Shown here: in pieces, positions 30,740 to 41,841 of the stretch
Layout: each line of letters starts with the position of its first letter
Numbering within the stretch: the stretch's first letter is position 1
Assembly: GCF_000002875.2 (NCBI RefSeq)
Contig: NC_009411.2
Span: 1 to 64,000, forward strand
DNA: 64,000 bases
Direction: 5' to 3'
Source of the DNA: Leishmania infantum JPCM5
Taxonomy: Eukaryota; Euglenozoa; Kinetoplastea; Trypanosomatida; Trypanosomatidae
The notes under the pieces: model-generated
What the model was told of the DNA's origin: nothing
The model's database searches: none
The model's input: the letters and a program-made list of their open reading frames with translations, nothing else
Translations under genes and position numbers: made by a program

Positions 30740-32641
30740 TTACACGGATTGCTGCGTTTCGCTCTCGGCTCGTGCGGCGACAACCTCCCGCTCCTCCGAA
30801 AAAGACTCGAGTATTTTGGCGAAATTGGAAAAGGTATCCATCAGGTGCAGCAATACCGCAGACACAAGGCCAGCACCGTACGAGACCTCCCATGTGAAAA
30901 GGCGATCGAAGATGAGGCTGAGGAAGGCGGACATTGCGTAGCTCATGGGAATCTCAATGAACAGGAGTGATAGCAGCACACACAGCAACTGCACCCCTGT
31001 CAACATCGTGTCCCTCACGAACGGCTCCATTATGCTCAGATTGAGAGTCAACGCAGCCAGAAAATACGCGGTGAGAACCCAGTGATAACCGTGGTAGAAG
31101 CCCCAGTCGACGCCGGTGTCGAATAGCGTTGTCAAGAAAAACGCAGCCTTCAAGCAGTACGCCCCGCCGACGGCGAAGAGCACCGTCATCGCCAGATACA
31201 AAAGCTTTGCCGCGAAGTGCCGAACGACTGACTCGATGATGGGGCTGCCTGTGATAAGGTCGGGATTGTGCGGAACGACGACGCGCACGAAAGTGTACGG
31301 CGTCTTGCATTCAGCGCACACGCGACGGTGCTGTGGGTTGCTTGTCATCTCACGCCACTGCTCGAGGCAGTTGTGGTGCACAAACTTGCTCGAGCCGTTG
31401 CAGGCGCATGGGGCGAAGAGGTCGTCACGCGGCTCTGAACAGCGGCAGATGCGGCACGTCGGTCCCGAGTCCTCCTCCTCCGAGAAGACCGTCAAGTTGA
31501 GGGCGGTGATCTCGCGCTCCGACTCTGCGGTGTGCTCGCGAGCAGGCGCACGGGGGCATCGCGCCCCCAGCCATCGGAGGCGCGACGCGCAGCACGCATT
31601 CACGCATATGAGTTCTTGGATCTTGGCCCACACATACGCCGCACCCGCCTGCAGGCTGTTTGACGCCACCTTTGCAAAGCGCTGAAAGCAGACGAGGGGG
31701 CCGTCGCTGGCCTCTTCGCTGTAGAGCAGAGTTGGTGCTAATACGTCTTCGCCTGTACGCTGGCGCACCATCAGCTCTCCGACCTCCCGCGTCACGGTGA
31801 GAAAGGCAAATGTTGCCACGATGCTCACCACAAGAAGTGCCAAGCGGCCTGTCACGCTCTCGATCCACCACCGATGGTTGAGCGGGTTCGAAGACGGCTG
31901 TCGGCACAGTACGAGCACAACGTCTACGACCGTCTCGGCATCGTGCGGGAGGTTGCTGTGGAGGCGGACGCGCAACGGGCCGTTCATTGTGTACTGCTTG
32001 CCGATGCGGAAGAGAAATCGGGCGGAGTACTGGGCAGGATCGATTTCTTTGTAGCTTCTCGTGTATGTCGCCGCTCGTGAGAGGTAGCACTCGTCCATAA
32101 TGTCGGAGCACGTAGCACTTTCCTCCACGCGCATGGACCCGTCGTTCTCCGGGTACACAACGTCTGAGCGATTCAAGTGCGCCTTGAAATCTTGCAATGC
32201 TTTGACCGTGCTCGAGAAAGGCGTGGGGTCTTGCCAAACAACGGCGTGAAAGTCGGCTTCATAGCGGTGGCGAAAGCGGAACATCATGTATAGCATGTGG
32301 TCGTGAAGATTGCACTCCGCGGTTGTCCCAGACTCGACCACGCAGTAGGGAACAGTGAGGAAGTCAAACGTGCGGGTCGCGTAGCCGTTCTCGGAGCCGT
32401 AGAATGTGAGAGAGGCTACGGAAACGGAAGGGTTTGGATCATACCTTGAAACGAAGAGGCTGCGCTGCCCGAGAGAAACGGCCTCGGATGTGCCCGTCGT
32501 GGAAAGTATACGGGAATTGTTGATGTCGAAAAGGGCCAGCGTCGGCACCCATTTTGCTGGTGAGCTGGCATACGTCGATGTTAGCCCGAGGGAGAACACG
32601 AGCACGGCCAGCATGGGCGCCACTGCCTGGCGAAAGGGCAT
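30740..32641 (-). CDS. Membrane-bound RING-CH (MARCH-type) E3 ubiquitin ligase
   Basis: The ATG at 32641 gives 633 residues and exposes a signal peptide (MLAVLVFSLGLTSTYASS); the longer frame begins with TTG. A lumenal domain of about 230 residues is followed by a membrane helix near 265-285. A cytosolic RING-CH finger follows at 396-445: C396, C399, C412, C414, His422/423, C425, C442, C445, the C4HC3 order that defines the class. At least four further membrane helices lie at about 475-590 and a short charged tail closes the protein. The class transfers ubiquitin to membrane proteins for sorting or degradation. A large ectodomain plus several helices after the ring is not the standard small MARCH layout. 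SIDER copy B lies in the predicted 3' UTR. Confidence 0.9.
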   Translation of the reverse strand: MPFRQAVAPMLAVLVFSLGLTSTYASSPAKWVPTLALFDINNSRILSTTGTSEAVSLGQRSLFVSRYDPNPSVSVASLTFYGSENGYATRTFDFLTVPYCVVESGTTAECNLHDHMLYMMFRFRHRYEADFHAVVWQDPTPFSSTVKALQDFKAHLNRSDVVYPENDGSMRVEESATCSDIMDECYLSRAATYTRSYKEIDPAQYSARFLFRIGKQYTMNGPLRVRLHSNLPHDAETVVDVVLVLCRQPSSNPLNHRWWIESVTGRLALLVVSIVATFAFLTVTREVGELMVRQRTGEDVLAPTLLYSEEASDGPLVCFQRFAKVASNSLQAGAAYVWAKIQELICVNACCASRLRWLGARCPRAPAREHTAESEREITALNLTVFSEEEDSGPTCRICRCSEPRDDLFAPCACNGSSKFVHHNCLEQWREMTSNPQHRRVCAECKTPYTFVRVVVPHNPDLITGSPIIESVVRHFAAKLLYLAMTVLFAVGGAYCLKAAFFLTTLFDTGVDWGFYHGYHWVLTAYFLAALTLNLSIMEPFVRDTMLTGVQLLCVLLSLLFIEIPMSYAMSAFLSLIFDRLFTWEVSYGAGLVSAVLLHLMDTFSNFAKILESFSEEREVVAARAESETQQSV

Positions 32642-34338
32642 CGCCGCACTCACAAGTCGAAGGGCTCGGGGGAGGGGGATATCAGAGAAAGAGCGAGGTT
32701 CGATGTGACCGTCAATGAGGAGACGAAAGAGGGGGAGCAATGCCCAGAAGGCTTTCTACTGCGCTTCCACGAAGACTCAAAGAAAGAAAAGTAGCTCAAG
32801 CACGCATGAACAAAAAACGAAGATTAACAGCACCGCAGTCCTTTTCGTGCCGACGCACGCGCAGACATACACACACACGCGCGCAGACAGGAAGAGGCAA
32901 ACTCACAATCGAGCAGAGAGCAAGGTGAAGAGAAGGCTAGAACAACAGAAAATATCGCAACTCTGTAAACAAATCGGTGGGCTCGTTTTTGTTGTTGTTT
33001 TCTTGCGAAAAGGGGAGAACAAGATGAGAGGAGCACAGAGATGCCGTGAAAGCGTTTAAAAGGAAAGAGAGAAGAGAGGGGTGGAGCAGCGAAGAAAGTG
33101 TTAAGTAGACAAAAATGTGCATCAAAGGACAGAGAGACCCTGAAGCCGCTGCATTCATCGATGAAAACGATGGTGCCGAATCTACCCACGGACGGTGATC
33201 AGCGAGGGAAACGGTCATTAAGCACGCGTCGGATCTTCATACTGCAACTCTTGCATTTCGCGACACGATGATCGGAGGAGCGGCTGCAGATGCAGCTTTT
33301 GCATCGTTCACTTGCCACCACTCCTGCAGACCAGCTGCTCATCACAGAGGAGCGCGAGCCCCTACGAGGAAAGGAGAGAAGGCACTCCGGCCTCTCTCCT
33401 CTTGCGTCGTGGCGGAGACGCGCGCCACGGTCTGCAGCGTTGACTGTTACAGGAGCCTCTTCCTGTATCCACTTTACCCATCCCACAGCCACCCTCGGTT
33501 CATTCATCGTCGCATCACAGCCGAAAGAAGGCAGAAATGACGCGTAAAAGGAGGGACACGGAATCGAGATGAGCTGGGGCGCTGCAAAGTTCCCTCAGCA
33601 TTTGATTTCGCTTTCTTTTTCTGTGCAAAAGTCCGACACACGAAAACCTTTTTTGAAAAAACTATAGAGCGCACAAACTGGGATGGCTACTTGAAGCGCA
33701 GGTTTTCATCTTAGGTTTACAAAGAAAAATGGAAAAGTAAAATAGAACAAAAAAAAAACAGAGAGAAGATAAGAAAACAGTGCTTTTTATACACGCGCAC
33801 GCCCTTACAGACCCACACGCACAGACAGACAGACACCGACATATATATATAGCGAGAGAGAGAGATGTGCGCAAACACACACACGCACATCATCTGAGCG
33901 AGGTAGTTACGGTAATCGTTTACGTTCCTTTTTCGTTTTCTGTCTGCCCTTCTTTTACGCATTTTTAGCTCTTTTCTTCTCATTACTTTGCCATGGTTTC
34001 GCCCTCCGTGCATCTGCTTGGGTCGTCATTTTTCTTTCCTGTCTTCTTTTCTTTTTCGGTCAGATCATCTTTTTGGCGTTAAATAAAGCTTCACAGCCCT
34101 CGCGCATGTGTATTTCCCCGTTCTCTCTCGTGTGCCTGCTCGCTGCGCGGTCCTATAGTGGAGAGGATCGGCGTGAACGAGAGCCATACAAACTCAAGGT
34201 AAATAGATGAAATCAAAGTCCTGGGCGGAAATACAAGAACACAGAAAGACACGTAATCGCACCGACACAAATCTGAAGTAAGAAGCGCACGTACCGCTTT
34301 CCATATCTTCTTATCTTACGTATGCCGCCGCCATCTCA
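32642..34338. other. Long intergenic spacer
   Basis: About 1.7 kb with no firm gene. A 102-codon minus-strand frame at 33199-33507 with two CKSC motifs is treated separately under findings. AT-rich microsatellite patches occur near 33840-33860. Confidence 0.55.
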
Positions 34339-34686
34339 TTAAGCGCTCGCTGGGGCATCGTTTCGAGGCTGACTCGCGGGATTACGGAGCTCCTCGGCGC
34401 CGTGCGCGAATGCGCAGCGATCGCCCCATGCGCAGTTACCGTTTTTCTCCCAGTAAATACACATCTTTGACTTCATCTTCGTCCTATCGATACCCTGGCG
34501 GCCGCCACGGTAGCCCGCCCCGCGACCGCGACCGTTGTTGTAGTACGGCTCGTAGGCGGTCGGGGGGATACTCCAGTGGGTGGTCTTGGTGTTGTGATCG
34601 ATGTAGTAGGGCTTTCCATCGGCAGTGTACGACAGCTGCCAGCCAGGTGGCAGCATGGGCTGCTGACCAAAGTACGCTTGCTGCAT
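34339..34686 (-). CDS. WW + CCCH zinc-finger protein (ZFP2/ZFP3-like)
   Basis: The ATG at 34686 gives 115 residues; the frame upstream is leader. A WW domain occupies about 12-42 with Trp at 16 and 38 (LPPGW ... THWSIPP). A Gly/Arg patch ([13 protein letters not shown]) at 51-63 precedes one CCCH finger: C76, C85, C91, H95, spacing C-X8-C-X5-C-X3-H. This is the architecture of the small T. brucei proteins ZFP2 and ZFP3, RNA-binding regulators of differentiation that act on 3' UTRs and bind partners through the WW domain. The finger and WW domain are complete. Its neighbour two genes downstream in transcription reverse (38139-38795) is also a CCCH protein and carries a PPxY motif. Confidence 0.9.
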   Translation of the reverse strand: MQQAYFGQQPMLPPGWQLSYTADGKPYYIDHNTKTTHWSIPPTAYEPYYNNGRGRGAGYRGGRQGIDRTKMKSKMCIYWEKNGNCAWGDRCAFAHGAEELRNPASQPRNDAPASA

Positions 34687-35584
34687 TTTGATAGAAGTCG
34701 AGTTAGTTAAGAGGATTATTATCTTACTCTGCGGGGAAAGTGGTGACAAAACACGGTGTTGGCGGCGAGGCACACAATCCGCAGGAGGAGACATACAAAG
34801 AGAGCCCAGGCGTGTTGAGGTATGTACCAGTACGTGTATATGTGCGTGTGTTGGACAATGGCGGGGAAGGGAAAAGAAAGGAGACGATGAGAGTGAAGGA
34901 AAGGGAAGGTGGTGCAGAAGTCCGTGAGTAAGGGCAGTGGCGTGCGTCGAGTGCAGCGTCGGTGGCTCTGACAGCCACACCGATCGAACAGAGACGCCAA
35001 CGAGCCATGAACCGCCAAAAGCACCTGCCAACGTCCATGGGGCCGCGCCACAAGAACGCACCAAAATAGACTAGGGCAGGAGAGGGATAGGTGGGGCTTA
35101 GGTACTTGGAGAGACACAAATGCGCAGTACACCTTCTCCCGTCGCTGCCATCCACGGAAGAGCAACAGACTGTAAGATGCCTTCGAAAAGCCATCCATCA
35201 CCGTTCTCCTCGCCGAGCAAGTGTTACTTGCACGCAGTCGTTTTTTTTTTTGCTTCGTTGCAAGGGCGAAGGAAGTGAACTGTACAAGCGCAACGGGCAC
35301 CCGCACACAGCAAGCAAACAAACTAAAAGAGGGAGCAACGCCAACGGCTTAAAGCAGAACGAGAGGAGGGGAGTGAAAACTCACATAAAAGGGAGAGAAA
35401 AAGCGCCGACGCTAACTTCTCCGCGTTGGGAACTAGTATACATGAGTGTTGGCCGGCGACCCTGCCCTGATGCCTAGCAAATGTGTGTAACTAAAGACTC
35501 GGTAGCTTCACGGCACGCTGCAGTGCACACACGACTGAGGGGGAGGGAGAAGTGGGTCGCCACTGGCAAGGTAGCATGGGACGG
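34687..35584. other. Intergenic spacer
   Basis: No gene recognised; leader of the WW-CCCH gene, with pyrimidine tracts on the coding strand. Confidence 0.6.
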
Positions 35585-36316
35585 TTAGTAGTACGTGTAA
35601 AGGCCTTTGGAAGGGCGGCAGCACTGCATTCTATCCACATATCGATCATTTGTGTCAACAGGGAGATCAGTAAAGCAGTGTCGTGTCGCCAGCTTTGTGC
35701 TTCGGCCCACTGCGTAGGGTTTGACCGCTCCGAGGGAACGACCGAAACTCCCTATCCACTGTTCAATACGCGTGGGGACATGCGGCCGGGGAGTAACCAG
35801 AGCCGCCCGGTGCTTCTCCGCCACCGCTTTTCGTGGATCCCTACTTTCGGTGGCATTGCCGTGAGGCGACTCAGCCGTTACAAGCGTACCTGAAGCGTCG
35901 TGCACGAGCGACGTTCTCTTGAGCTGAACTGCACCCGGTTCAGTGCCGTCATCGGCCTTCAAGTCCTTGATCGTCTTGTATTGATTGCTAGAGGTGGCGG
36001 TGTAGAGGGGCTTGCGGGTTGTATCTCGTGGTGCAGCCTTCGTCTGCGGGAGCGTACATCCGTGTCTCGATACGCGAGCGCCACCAAAGGTGTCCTCGTT
36101 GGCCCGTATGGCTGCTACGGTTTTCATGACCTCCATGCGCTGTTTGAGGAGGACGGATTCAGCGCTTTCCTTAGGCACGCGCGCCCCGTACGGGGTAACG
36201 GCACTCCGTGAGACGTGACTGATCAGCTGGGATAGCATATCAGCAGACGGAGAAGACGTGAGAGACCGATTCTTTTCACCGGTCCCGGCCACACGTTCGC
36301 CTTGCGACGTGAGCAT
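35585..36316 (-). CDS. Hypothetical basic protein
   Basis: The ATG at 36316 gives 243 residues. The protein is hydrophilic and basic, without signal peptide, membrane helix or zinc motif. It has long polar, probably disordered stretches and a short helical segment near 55-75 (ESVLLKQRMEVMKTVAAIRA). The C-terminus has several aromatic residues (GLYTYY). Family unknown. The frame is kept as a gene because it is uninterrupted, fills an otherwise empty slot and lies in the right orientation. Confidence 0.6.
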   Translation of the reverse strand: MLTSQGERVAGTGEKNRSLTSSPSADMLSQLISHVSRSAVTPYGARVPKESAESVLLKQRMEVMKTVAAIRANEDTFGGARVSRHGCTLPQTKAAPRDTTRKPLYTATSSNQYKTIKDLKADDGTEPGAVQLKRTSLVHDASGTLVTAESPHGNATESRDPRKAVAEKHRAALVTPRPHVPTRIEQWIGSFGRSLGAVKPYAVGRSTKLATRHCFTDLPVDTNDRYVDRMQCCRPSKGLYTYY

Positions 36317-38138
36317 GAGGGTATCTCTCAACTTCTACGACGAGTGAGCATTAGAGAATGGAGAACGGGACAGAGAACAGAAGGAAAGGAGGCAGCAGGC
36401 GATCGGGATGTGTTGACGGGCATCGAAGAAGCAAGTGAGAGGCGTCCGGCACACGCATGCACACACGCCACCTTCTGGGTGACAACATGCTGCAGCAGTG
36501 AGCGAAGACAAAAGAGCAGCTGCCACGGCATCCACGCATACATGTCTACATGCAGCAGTACAGCACAGGTGACAGTACACTAGAAAACAGATCGGCATGT
36601 GTGTTTTTCGAAGTCGGTCACGACCACGTTCGCATCGCACAGCGCCGCTCCTCTGTAGGCAAACCCACGTAACGTTTCATCGGACTTCAACGTTCCGTTG
36701 CACTGTTGCGACCCTTTAATCTCTGGAACCTCTGTTTTTTTTTTGGTTTTGGTGGTGTCGATTAATACTGGTAGTAGTGGTAGTAGTGGTGGTTCTTTCA
36801 GTGTTAGGAAAAGGCCAAAAGAGGGCAAAAAGAGATGAATGAAACAAAACAAGCACACGCGGGTGAAAACAGGGAAAACACAGAGCCGGGATAACACGCA
36901 CAAAAGGAACGCAACACACACACACAATAGCATAACACAGGGGGGAAAGAGGAGGTAACGAACCGGAAAAAAATGGCAAAACGCGAACTCTCAAAAAGCA
37001 AAAGAAAACATTGACAGGGAAGAAACACAAGAAGACAACCTCGCGCACGTACACAATACGGAAGGATAACAAGAAGCAGGTGAAGAGAAGAAGCACGGCA
37101 AGAGAATCAGCGAGGAGACGACGACAAAGAAAACCCAACGTCGAAGGAAAAGAGAGGGCCGAGGAAGAGAGAAAGAGCAGCAGCACTTCAATGTGTGTGA
37201 CGCTAGGAATGCGCGGATGGGCGAGTGTGTGCGCGCGTTCTCTTCTCGGTCTTCACTCTCGTGCCGCATCTTTCGGTTCATCTCCGCCATCGCGGTTGGG
37301 TGTTCGTGTGCGCCTCTCTCATTGCGTCCTTCACGTATGCGATGAGAGGCCTCCGTCAGACATTTTTTTTATTTGCAGGTTCCTTCTCAGCACCGCATCT
37401 TCTTCTTTGCTATTGTTTCAAGCTAGTCATCTCTGAGATCAAACAAATTACCCCACACCTACAGCTCCGCAAAGAACCTCGAGAGAAAACAGACAAAACA
37501 GAAAGAAAGAACATGAACGAAAAAAAATGCAGCAGGACGACTATCAGAAGGTGTGCTGCACGGAAAGATAGGAAGACAGCCACGAGGGGAAAAAGGGGGT
37601 CGGAAAAAAAAAACAGCTGGACGCAAGTGCACTGAGGAATGTATGGAGGAAGAAGAGAGGGAGTAAGCATCGCGACGTCGAGCATACTTGGGTCAAACCA
37701 TACCTCTGAGCAAGCGGCTATGCTCTTGTGTGCACGTGCAACCTGAGCGTGCTACATTTGCTGTGCGGAGCGGGTGAGTCGGTATCCTCAACAGCGTTTC
37801 TAAAGCGGGCACGCGCATACGGAAGCACGACATAACAGCGGCGTTTGGGAGGGGAGGTGGGTGAAGGCAGTCACACACAGAAGAGCAACAACGGGAGACA
37901 GTGGACAACAAGCGCAAAACGTACAAAAAAAGTTAAATTTCTTCACAGCTTACATAGAAGAAAAAAAAGAACAACGCGGGCCACTGACACGGCAGTCTCG
38001 GCCATGCATCCAAAGCAGAGCCCGACAACACAGTTGACAGGCACAAACACACACACATAAACGCCTCGTTCGAATGTGTTCTTTTCGCCATGTTCAGTGC
38101 GGCCACTTCTCACGATGGCCAAAAGCCAAGTGACGGAC
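36317..38138. other. Long intergenic spacer
   Basis: About 1.8 kb. The plus strand is purine-rich at about 36830-37160 and 37440-37620. No gene or retroposon recognised. Confidence 0.6.
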
Positions 38139-38795
38139 TCAGTTTTGTAGCATCAAATGAGCGAGGGTCGCAGTGGTGTCTTTCGCCGGCACCTTCAGCG
38201 GGAATGCTAGCGCCGGAGGCAGGTTGAGCTCTAAGTACGGCTCCGGTGGATTATACTTGGGAGGGGCTGGCAGCTTTCCCATCGGCATCGTCTGCGGTGA
38301 TGCTGAGCTAGAACCACTCATGGAAGGCGGCTGGTGTTTTGCGGCCTTGGTCGGGCTGAACACTCTACTCTGGCTGGCATTCTGATTGCTGAGCATCATG
38401 GTGAGAGAGGAGCCGGCTGCCTTCAGTGGTTGGCTAGGCGTGCTTGCCGTCACCTGCGTCTGCGGAGATGCCACCGTCTTCTGCGCATTATGAACGTTTG
38501 GGTTGAGAATGAAACCAAGCCCGTTGACGTCAAGGTGACGTTCGTCCGGCAGCTCGTGAAGGTAGGGGCAGTTTGTCCCACGCAGACACCCGCCATTCAC
38601 GAAGTACTTGCACACCTCTTGCGTGCGATCGTGCGGGGGAACTACACCGGGTATTACGCCATTCACCACGCCACCTGCCTGGAGCGACATCGACTTCTTT
38701 ACCCCTGACGGCATGAAGACGTAGCCGCCAGCGGTCCCAGCTGGTGGTCGAGAGCCATTCACGGAGGGGACCGGACTGGAAGACATGTTCCACAT
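38139..38795 (-). CDS. CCCH zinc-finger protein with PPxY motif
   Basis: A 218-residue protein from an ATG (a second Met is at residue 4). One CCCH finger: C62, C70, C76, H80, spacing C-X7-C-X5-C-X3-H, within CKYFVNGGCLRGTNCPYLH. The rest is low-complexity, rich in Ser, Pro, Gln and Ala. Near the end lies APPKYNPPEPY, which contains PPKY (178-181), a class I WW-domain ligand. Proteins of this sort in trypanosomatids bind mRNA and set its stability or translation. The single finger and long disordered flanks fit a regulator and not an enzyme. Targets are unknown. Confidence 0.85.
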   Translation of the reverse strand: MWNMSSSPVPSVNGSRPPAGTAGGYVFMPSGVKKSMSLQAGGVVNGVIPGVVPPHDRTQEVCKYFVNGGCLRGTNCPYLHELPDERHLDVNGLGFILNPNVHNAQKTVASPQTQVTASTPSQPLKAAGSSLTMMLSNQNASQSRVFSPTKAAKHQPPSMSGSSSASPQTMPMGKLPAPPKYNPPEPYLELNLPPALAFPLKVPAKDTTATLAHLMLQN

Positions 38796-40199
38796 CTTTC
38801 GCTGCGAGACACGAGAGGGAGATACAGAGCCTAAAAAAAAACGAAAAAAGGAGGAGCTCGATCCAGACTGCGCAGACTCGGCAAGAACTCAGGGCGGAGG
38901 AGGTGGGCGAGGGCTAAGCTTGTGAGTGAGTAGGGGGAAAGGGAGAAGTTAAAGTTAGGAAGAATGGAGCCCAGAATCTGAAGTGAAAATGCTGAACCGT
39001 GTCTGCGTGCACTGATGTATAGGACCTGAAGGGGTGATGAGTGATGGCGTGCGCAAAATTGGTTTTGCGGGAGAAAGAAATGATGACTCAAACGTGCGCC
39101 TTGCAGCAGCAGCGACAGCAGCAGCAGCAGATGCAATGGCGGCGCCCTCAATGGTGTGGAGGTGTGGGCGCAGGTGCGCCTGTCCCTGAGCGGCTCTCGT
39201 TTGTTGCTGCTTCTCTGCCGTAGATTCCGTCGTGCCACTGATCCCTTGTTCTCTCCTGTTCTGCACGTGCCAGAATCAAGATGAATAAAAGGCGAGAAGC
39301 CGAAGCCCTGAGTTTTTGCTTTTCGCTGTCGTCGGCAACCGCTGGTCTCAATGAAATATGCGTCGTTGCTGAGTGTATGCAGGAAGGAGTGAGGATGCAG
39401 CGAAGAGTCAGCAGAGGATGGAGCCGTCGAGTCACACACACACACACACACACACCTTGAGCGAGCGGACACGCACACACGCCAACGACCGGTGATGTTT
39501 TGCTCACTATCTGTCCTTTCCTTTATGCTGTTGGTGTAACTGTGAATGTTCTACCGCGCGTGTGTGTGTGCTCTCATTTGACAGAGAACAAGAGAGCCTG
39601 CGAAAACCTGTGCAGGCGGAAGCAAGCACACACACACACACACATGTATGTGCATATGTAAAGTAGAGAAAAGGAGCATCGAAAAGGGTGGGAAGGTCGA
39701 GACAAAGTACAGCACAACGTACAGGACCAGTGCATGTGGTGCTCCCTTCATGCACCTTTGTGCTCCACGCAGCTGCTGCGTCTGCAGTGTGCATTCATCG
39801 GCGAGCAGCAACTGCCGGAGACCTGCACCTGATCTCGTCGACTGCGTGCGCCTAGATGCGCGGAGGCAGCACAGTTCCTGTGAGGCATGCATTGAACCAG
39901 AGAGCAAAGACGCTTCCACGCGTGCCATCCCTTCTTATCCTTCTGCGGCTATTCTGTTTTCGATGTAACTCGACTTCACGAAACGTAGGCCTGTAAGAAG
40001 AACAACTCACAACGAAACCTCGCAAAACTGTGTAGTATGGCGCTGTCTCAGACAGGAGCGACATGCACGCCATCTCGTCTCTGCCGGGGACACGGCTCAC
40101 TGACGGCCGTGGGCATCGCAAAAATCGTCAGCCCACCAAAGGCCTCGGCCATCCTCGCCTCCGGTCCACATTCCTCCCATAGCCGCTACCCCTCGACTG
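38796..40199. other. Intergenic spacer with CA microsatellites
   Basis: No gene. (CA)n tracts at about 39434-39454 and 39628-39643, and a CAG-rich patch near 39105-39130. Confidence 0.6.
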
Positions 40200-41195
40200 T
40201 CACAGGCTGCGGTGCTTCTCCTTTGTCCGCTCCACAATAAAGCGGCGGATGTACACAATGATGGGGATCAGAAGAACGACAAAAACAATGGTCACGGCGC
40301 CCACTGCGCGGCTCTTGCACTTGACGCAGGAACATTCAAACCCCCAGCGCTTCTTCATGGCCAACGCCAGACGCGAGAGAGGGAGGTTGTTGCCCGGCAT
40401 GTAGTTGATAAAGAGCTCCTCGCCTTCGAGAATGGGCCGCACCGCGCGGGCGCTGAGGAAAAAGTTGTTTTTGATGCTGTTGTACGTAATGGAAAGCTCA
40501 ACGTTCGGCTCGCAGCTGTGGTTCAGGTACGAGGCCTCGGGGAAGAGGCAGATGCCGCGGCGGCCACGGTAGTCTACCTCGAAGCGGTTGAACTCGACGA
40601 TGAGGGGAAGTTTCTGCAGATCGTAAGAGGAAAATTCGCCGCTCATCAGGCAGCTGCAGCCGTTGCGGAAGGCTCCGTCGGCCCCGGGAGCACGCACCTC
40701 CTCCGCAAAGTCAAAAACGTCGCGCTCGCGAGTAAAGTAGGAAAATCCCCCGGACATGAGCGAGAGGATGCGGTGCTTGACGTACTGCTGTTCCTGGGGC
40801 GTTCCGTAGACGACTTTGCTGAAGATCTCCTTCGTCATGATAAGCACCTGTTCCCGCAGTGGCTGGCGGTCGTTTTCGCTGATGTACATGCAGTAGGCGG
40901 GCAGATTCATGACCTCACGGCCGTAACCAATCTCTCGCTCCGCAAACACACCGCGGGCAAAGGAGCCGCCAAAGCTAGCGTTCATGTCGATCCTCACGTC
41001 CGCCGTCACAAACCCACCAGGAGGCACCTCGATCTTGCCCTGAACAGACGAGACCTTGGCAAAGCTTCGAGCGGTAACAAGAAGGGAGCCGCGGAACGCG
41101 GAGGACGCTACAGTGCTCAGTGAGAGGGATGAAGCTACACCAGGCGCAGGACAGAGGCGAAACGACTGCGCCGCCAGACGGAAAGCGGCGCGCAT
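40200..41195 (-). CDS. SET-domain protein with C-terminal membrane anchor, mitochondrial-type N-terminus
   Basis: The ATG at 41195 gives 331 residues. The N-terminus (MRAAFRLAAQSFRL, then Ser/Ala-rich with no acids to about 50) looks like a mitochondrial presequence. The SET core is clear: FARGVFAEREIGYG at the start, NHSCEPN at 225-231, GEELFINY at 258-265, and a post-SET cysteine set C288, C290, C293. Directly after comes a hydrophobic helix (about 299-317) and a basic tail ending KEKHRSL. SET proteins methylate lysines; with NHSC and the closing Tyr intact this one may be active. A membrane helix right after post-SET is not usual for the family. Location at a mitochondrial membrane is inferred. 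Confidence 0.88.
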   Translation of the reverse strand: MRAAFRLAAQSFRLCPAPGVASSLSLSTVASSAFRGSLLVTARSFAKVSSVQGKIEVPPGGFVTADVRIDMNASFGGSFARGVFAEREIGYGREVMNLPAYCMYISENDRQPLREQVLIMTKEIFSKVVYGTPQEQQYVKHRILSLMSGGFSYFTRERDVFDFAEEVRAPGADGAFRNGCSCLMSGEFSSYDLQKLPLIVEFNRFEVDYRGRRGICLFPEASYLNHSCEPNVELSITYNSIKNNFFLSARAVRPILEGEELFINYMPGNNLPLSRLALAMKKRWGFECSCVKCKSRAVGAVTIVFVVLLIPIIVYIRRFIVERTKEKHRSL

Positions 41196-41841
41196 CGCGA
41201 AGAGTGTAAAGTTGCGATGCGAGTGTGGCCGAGGCGCCTCGTTCCCGTCGCTCTCAGATTCGGGCCTTCCCTGAAGAGCTCCTGTCGCAGTCGAGAAGAA
41301 AAGCGACGAGAGACAACGCGTGGGAGTCACTCACACGCGCACCAGTTGGCGTCGATGTGCACTCGCGTGAGCGTGTGAACGCGCTTGGATTGTAGTCACG
41401 CTCGAGTTCGGTCCCAATGTGCACTACACGGGAAAACAAGCACACACGTGAAGCGCTCAAAGCAGCAGCAGAAAAAAAATGGATAAAGGCACCATTGGTG
41501 GGGAGTAGTTGAATACCGAAACAAACAATCAAGATAGCGGGCGGCAAACACCACAGAAGAGGACGCCGGTGTGGACAGAGTTCGTGCACGTCGGCAGCTG
41601 CCCCGCATGCGCGCAGTCGAGGCTTATAGGTATCGTGGACAAGAAGATGTCGACGGTATATCGCTTTGCTTGAGCTGCGGTGGCCTTTCCGTGCCCCTAA
41701 CAAGAGCCACTCACGCGCGTCTGCGGCGCAGACCCAAGCGCATTTTCGCTTCTTCGGCAATGTCGAACCGCGCCCTTGAAACCATTCCGCGAAACACGCG
41801 CGCGTGCACTCGAAAACACGCTTTGCTTCTCTCCAGCACCT
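41196..41841. other. Intergenic spacer right of the SET gene
   Basis: Leader region of the SET gene, then spacer up to SIDER copy C. No gene recognised. Confidence 0.6.
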
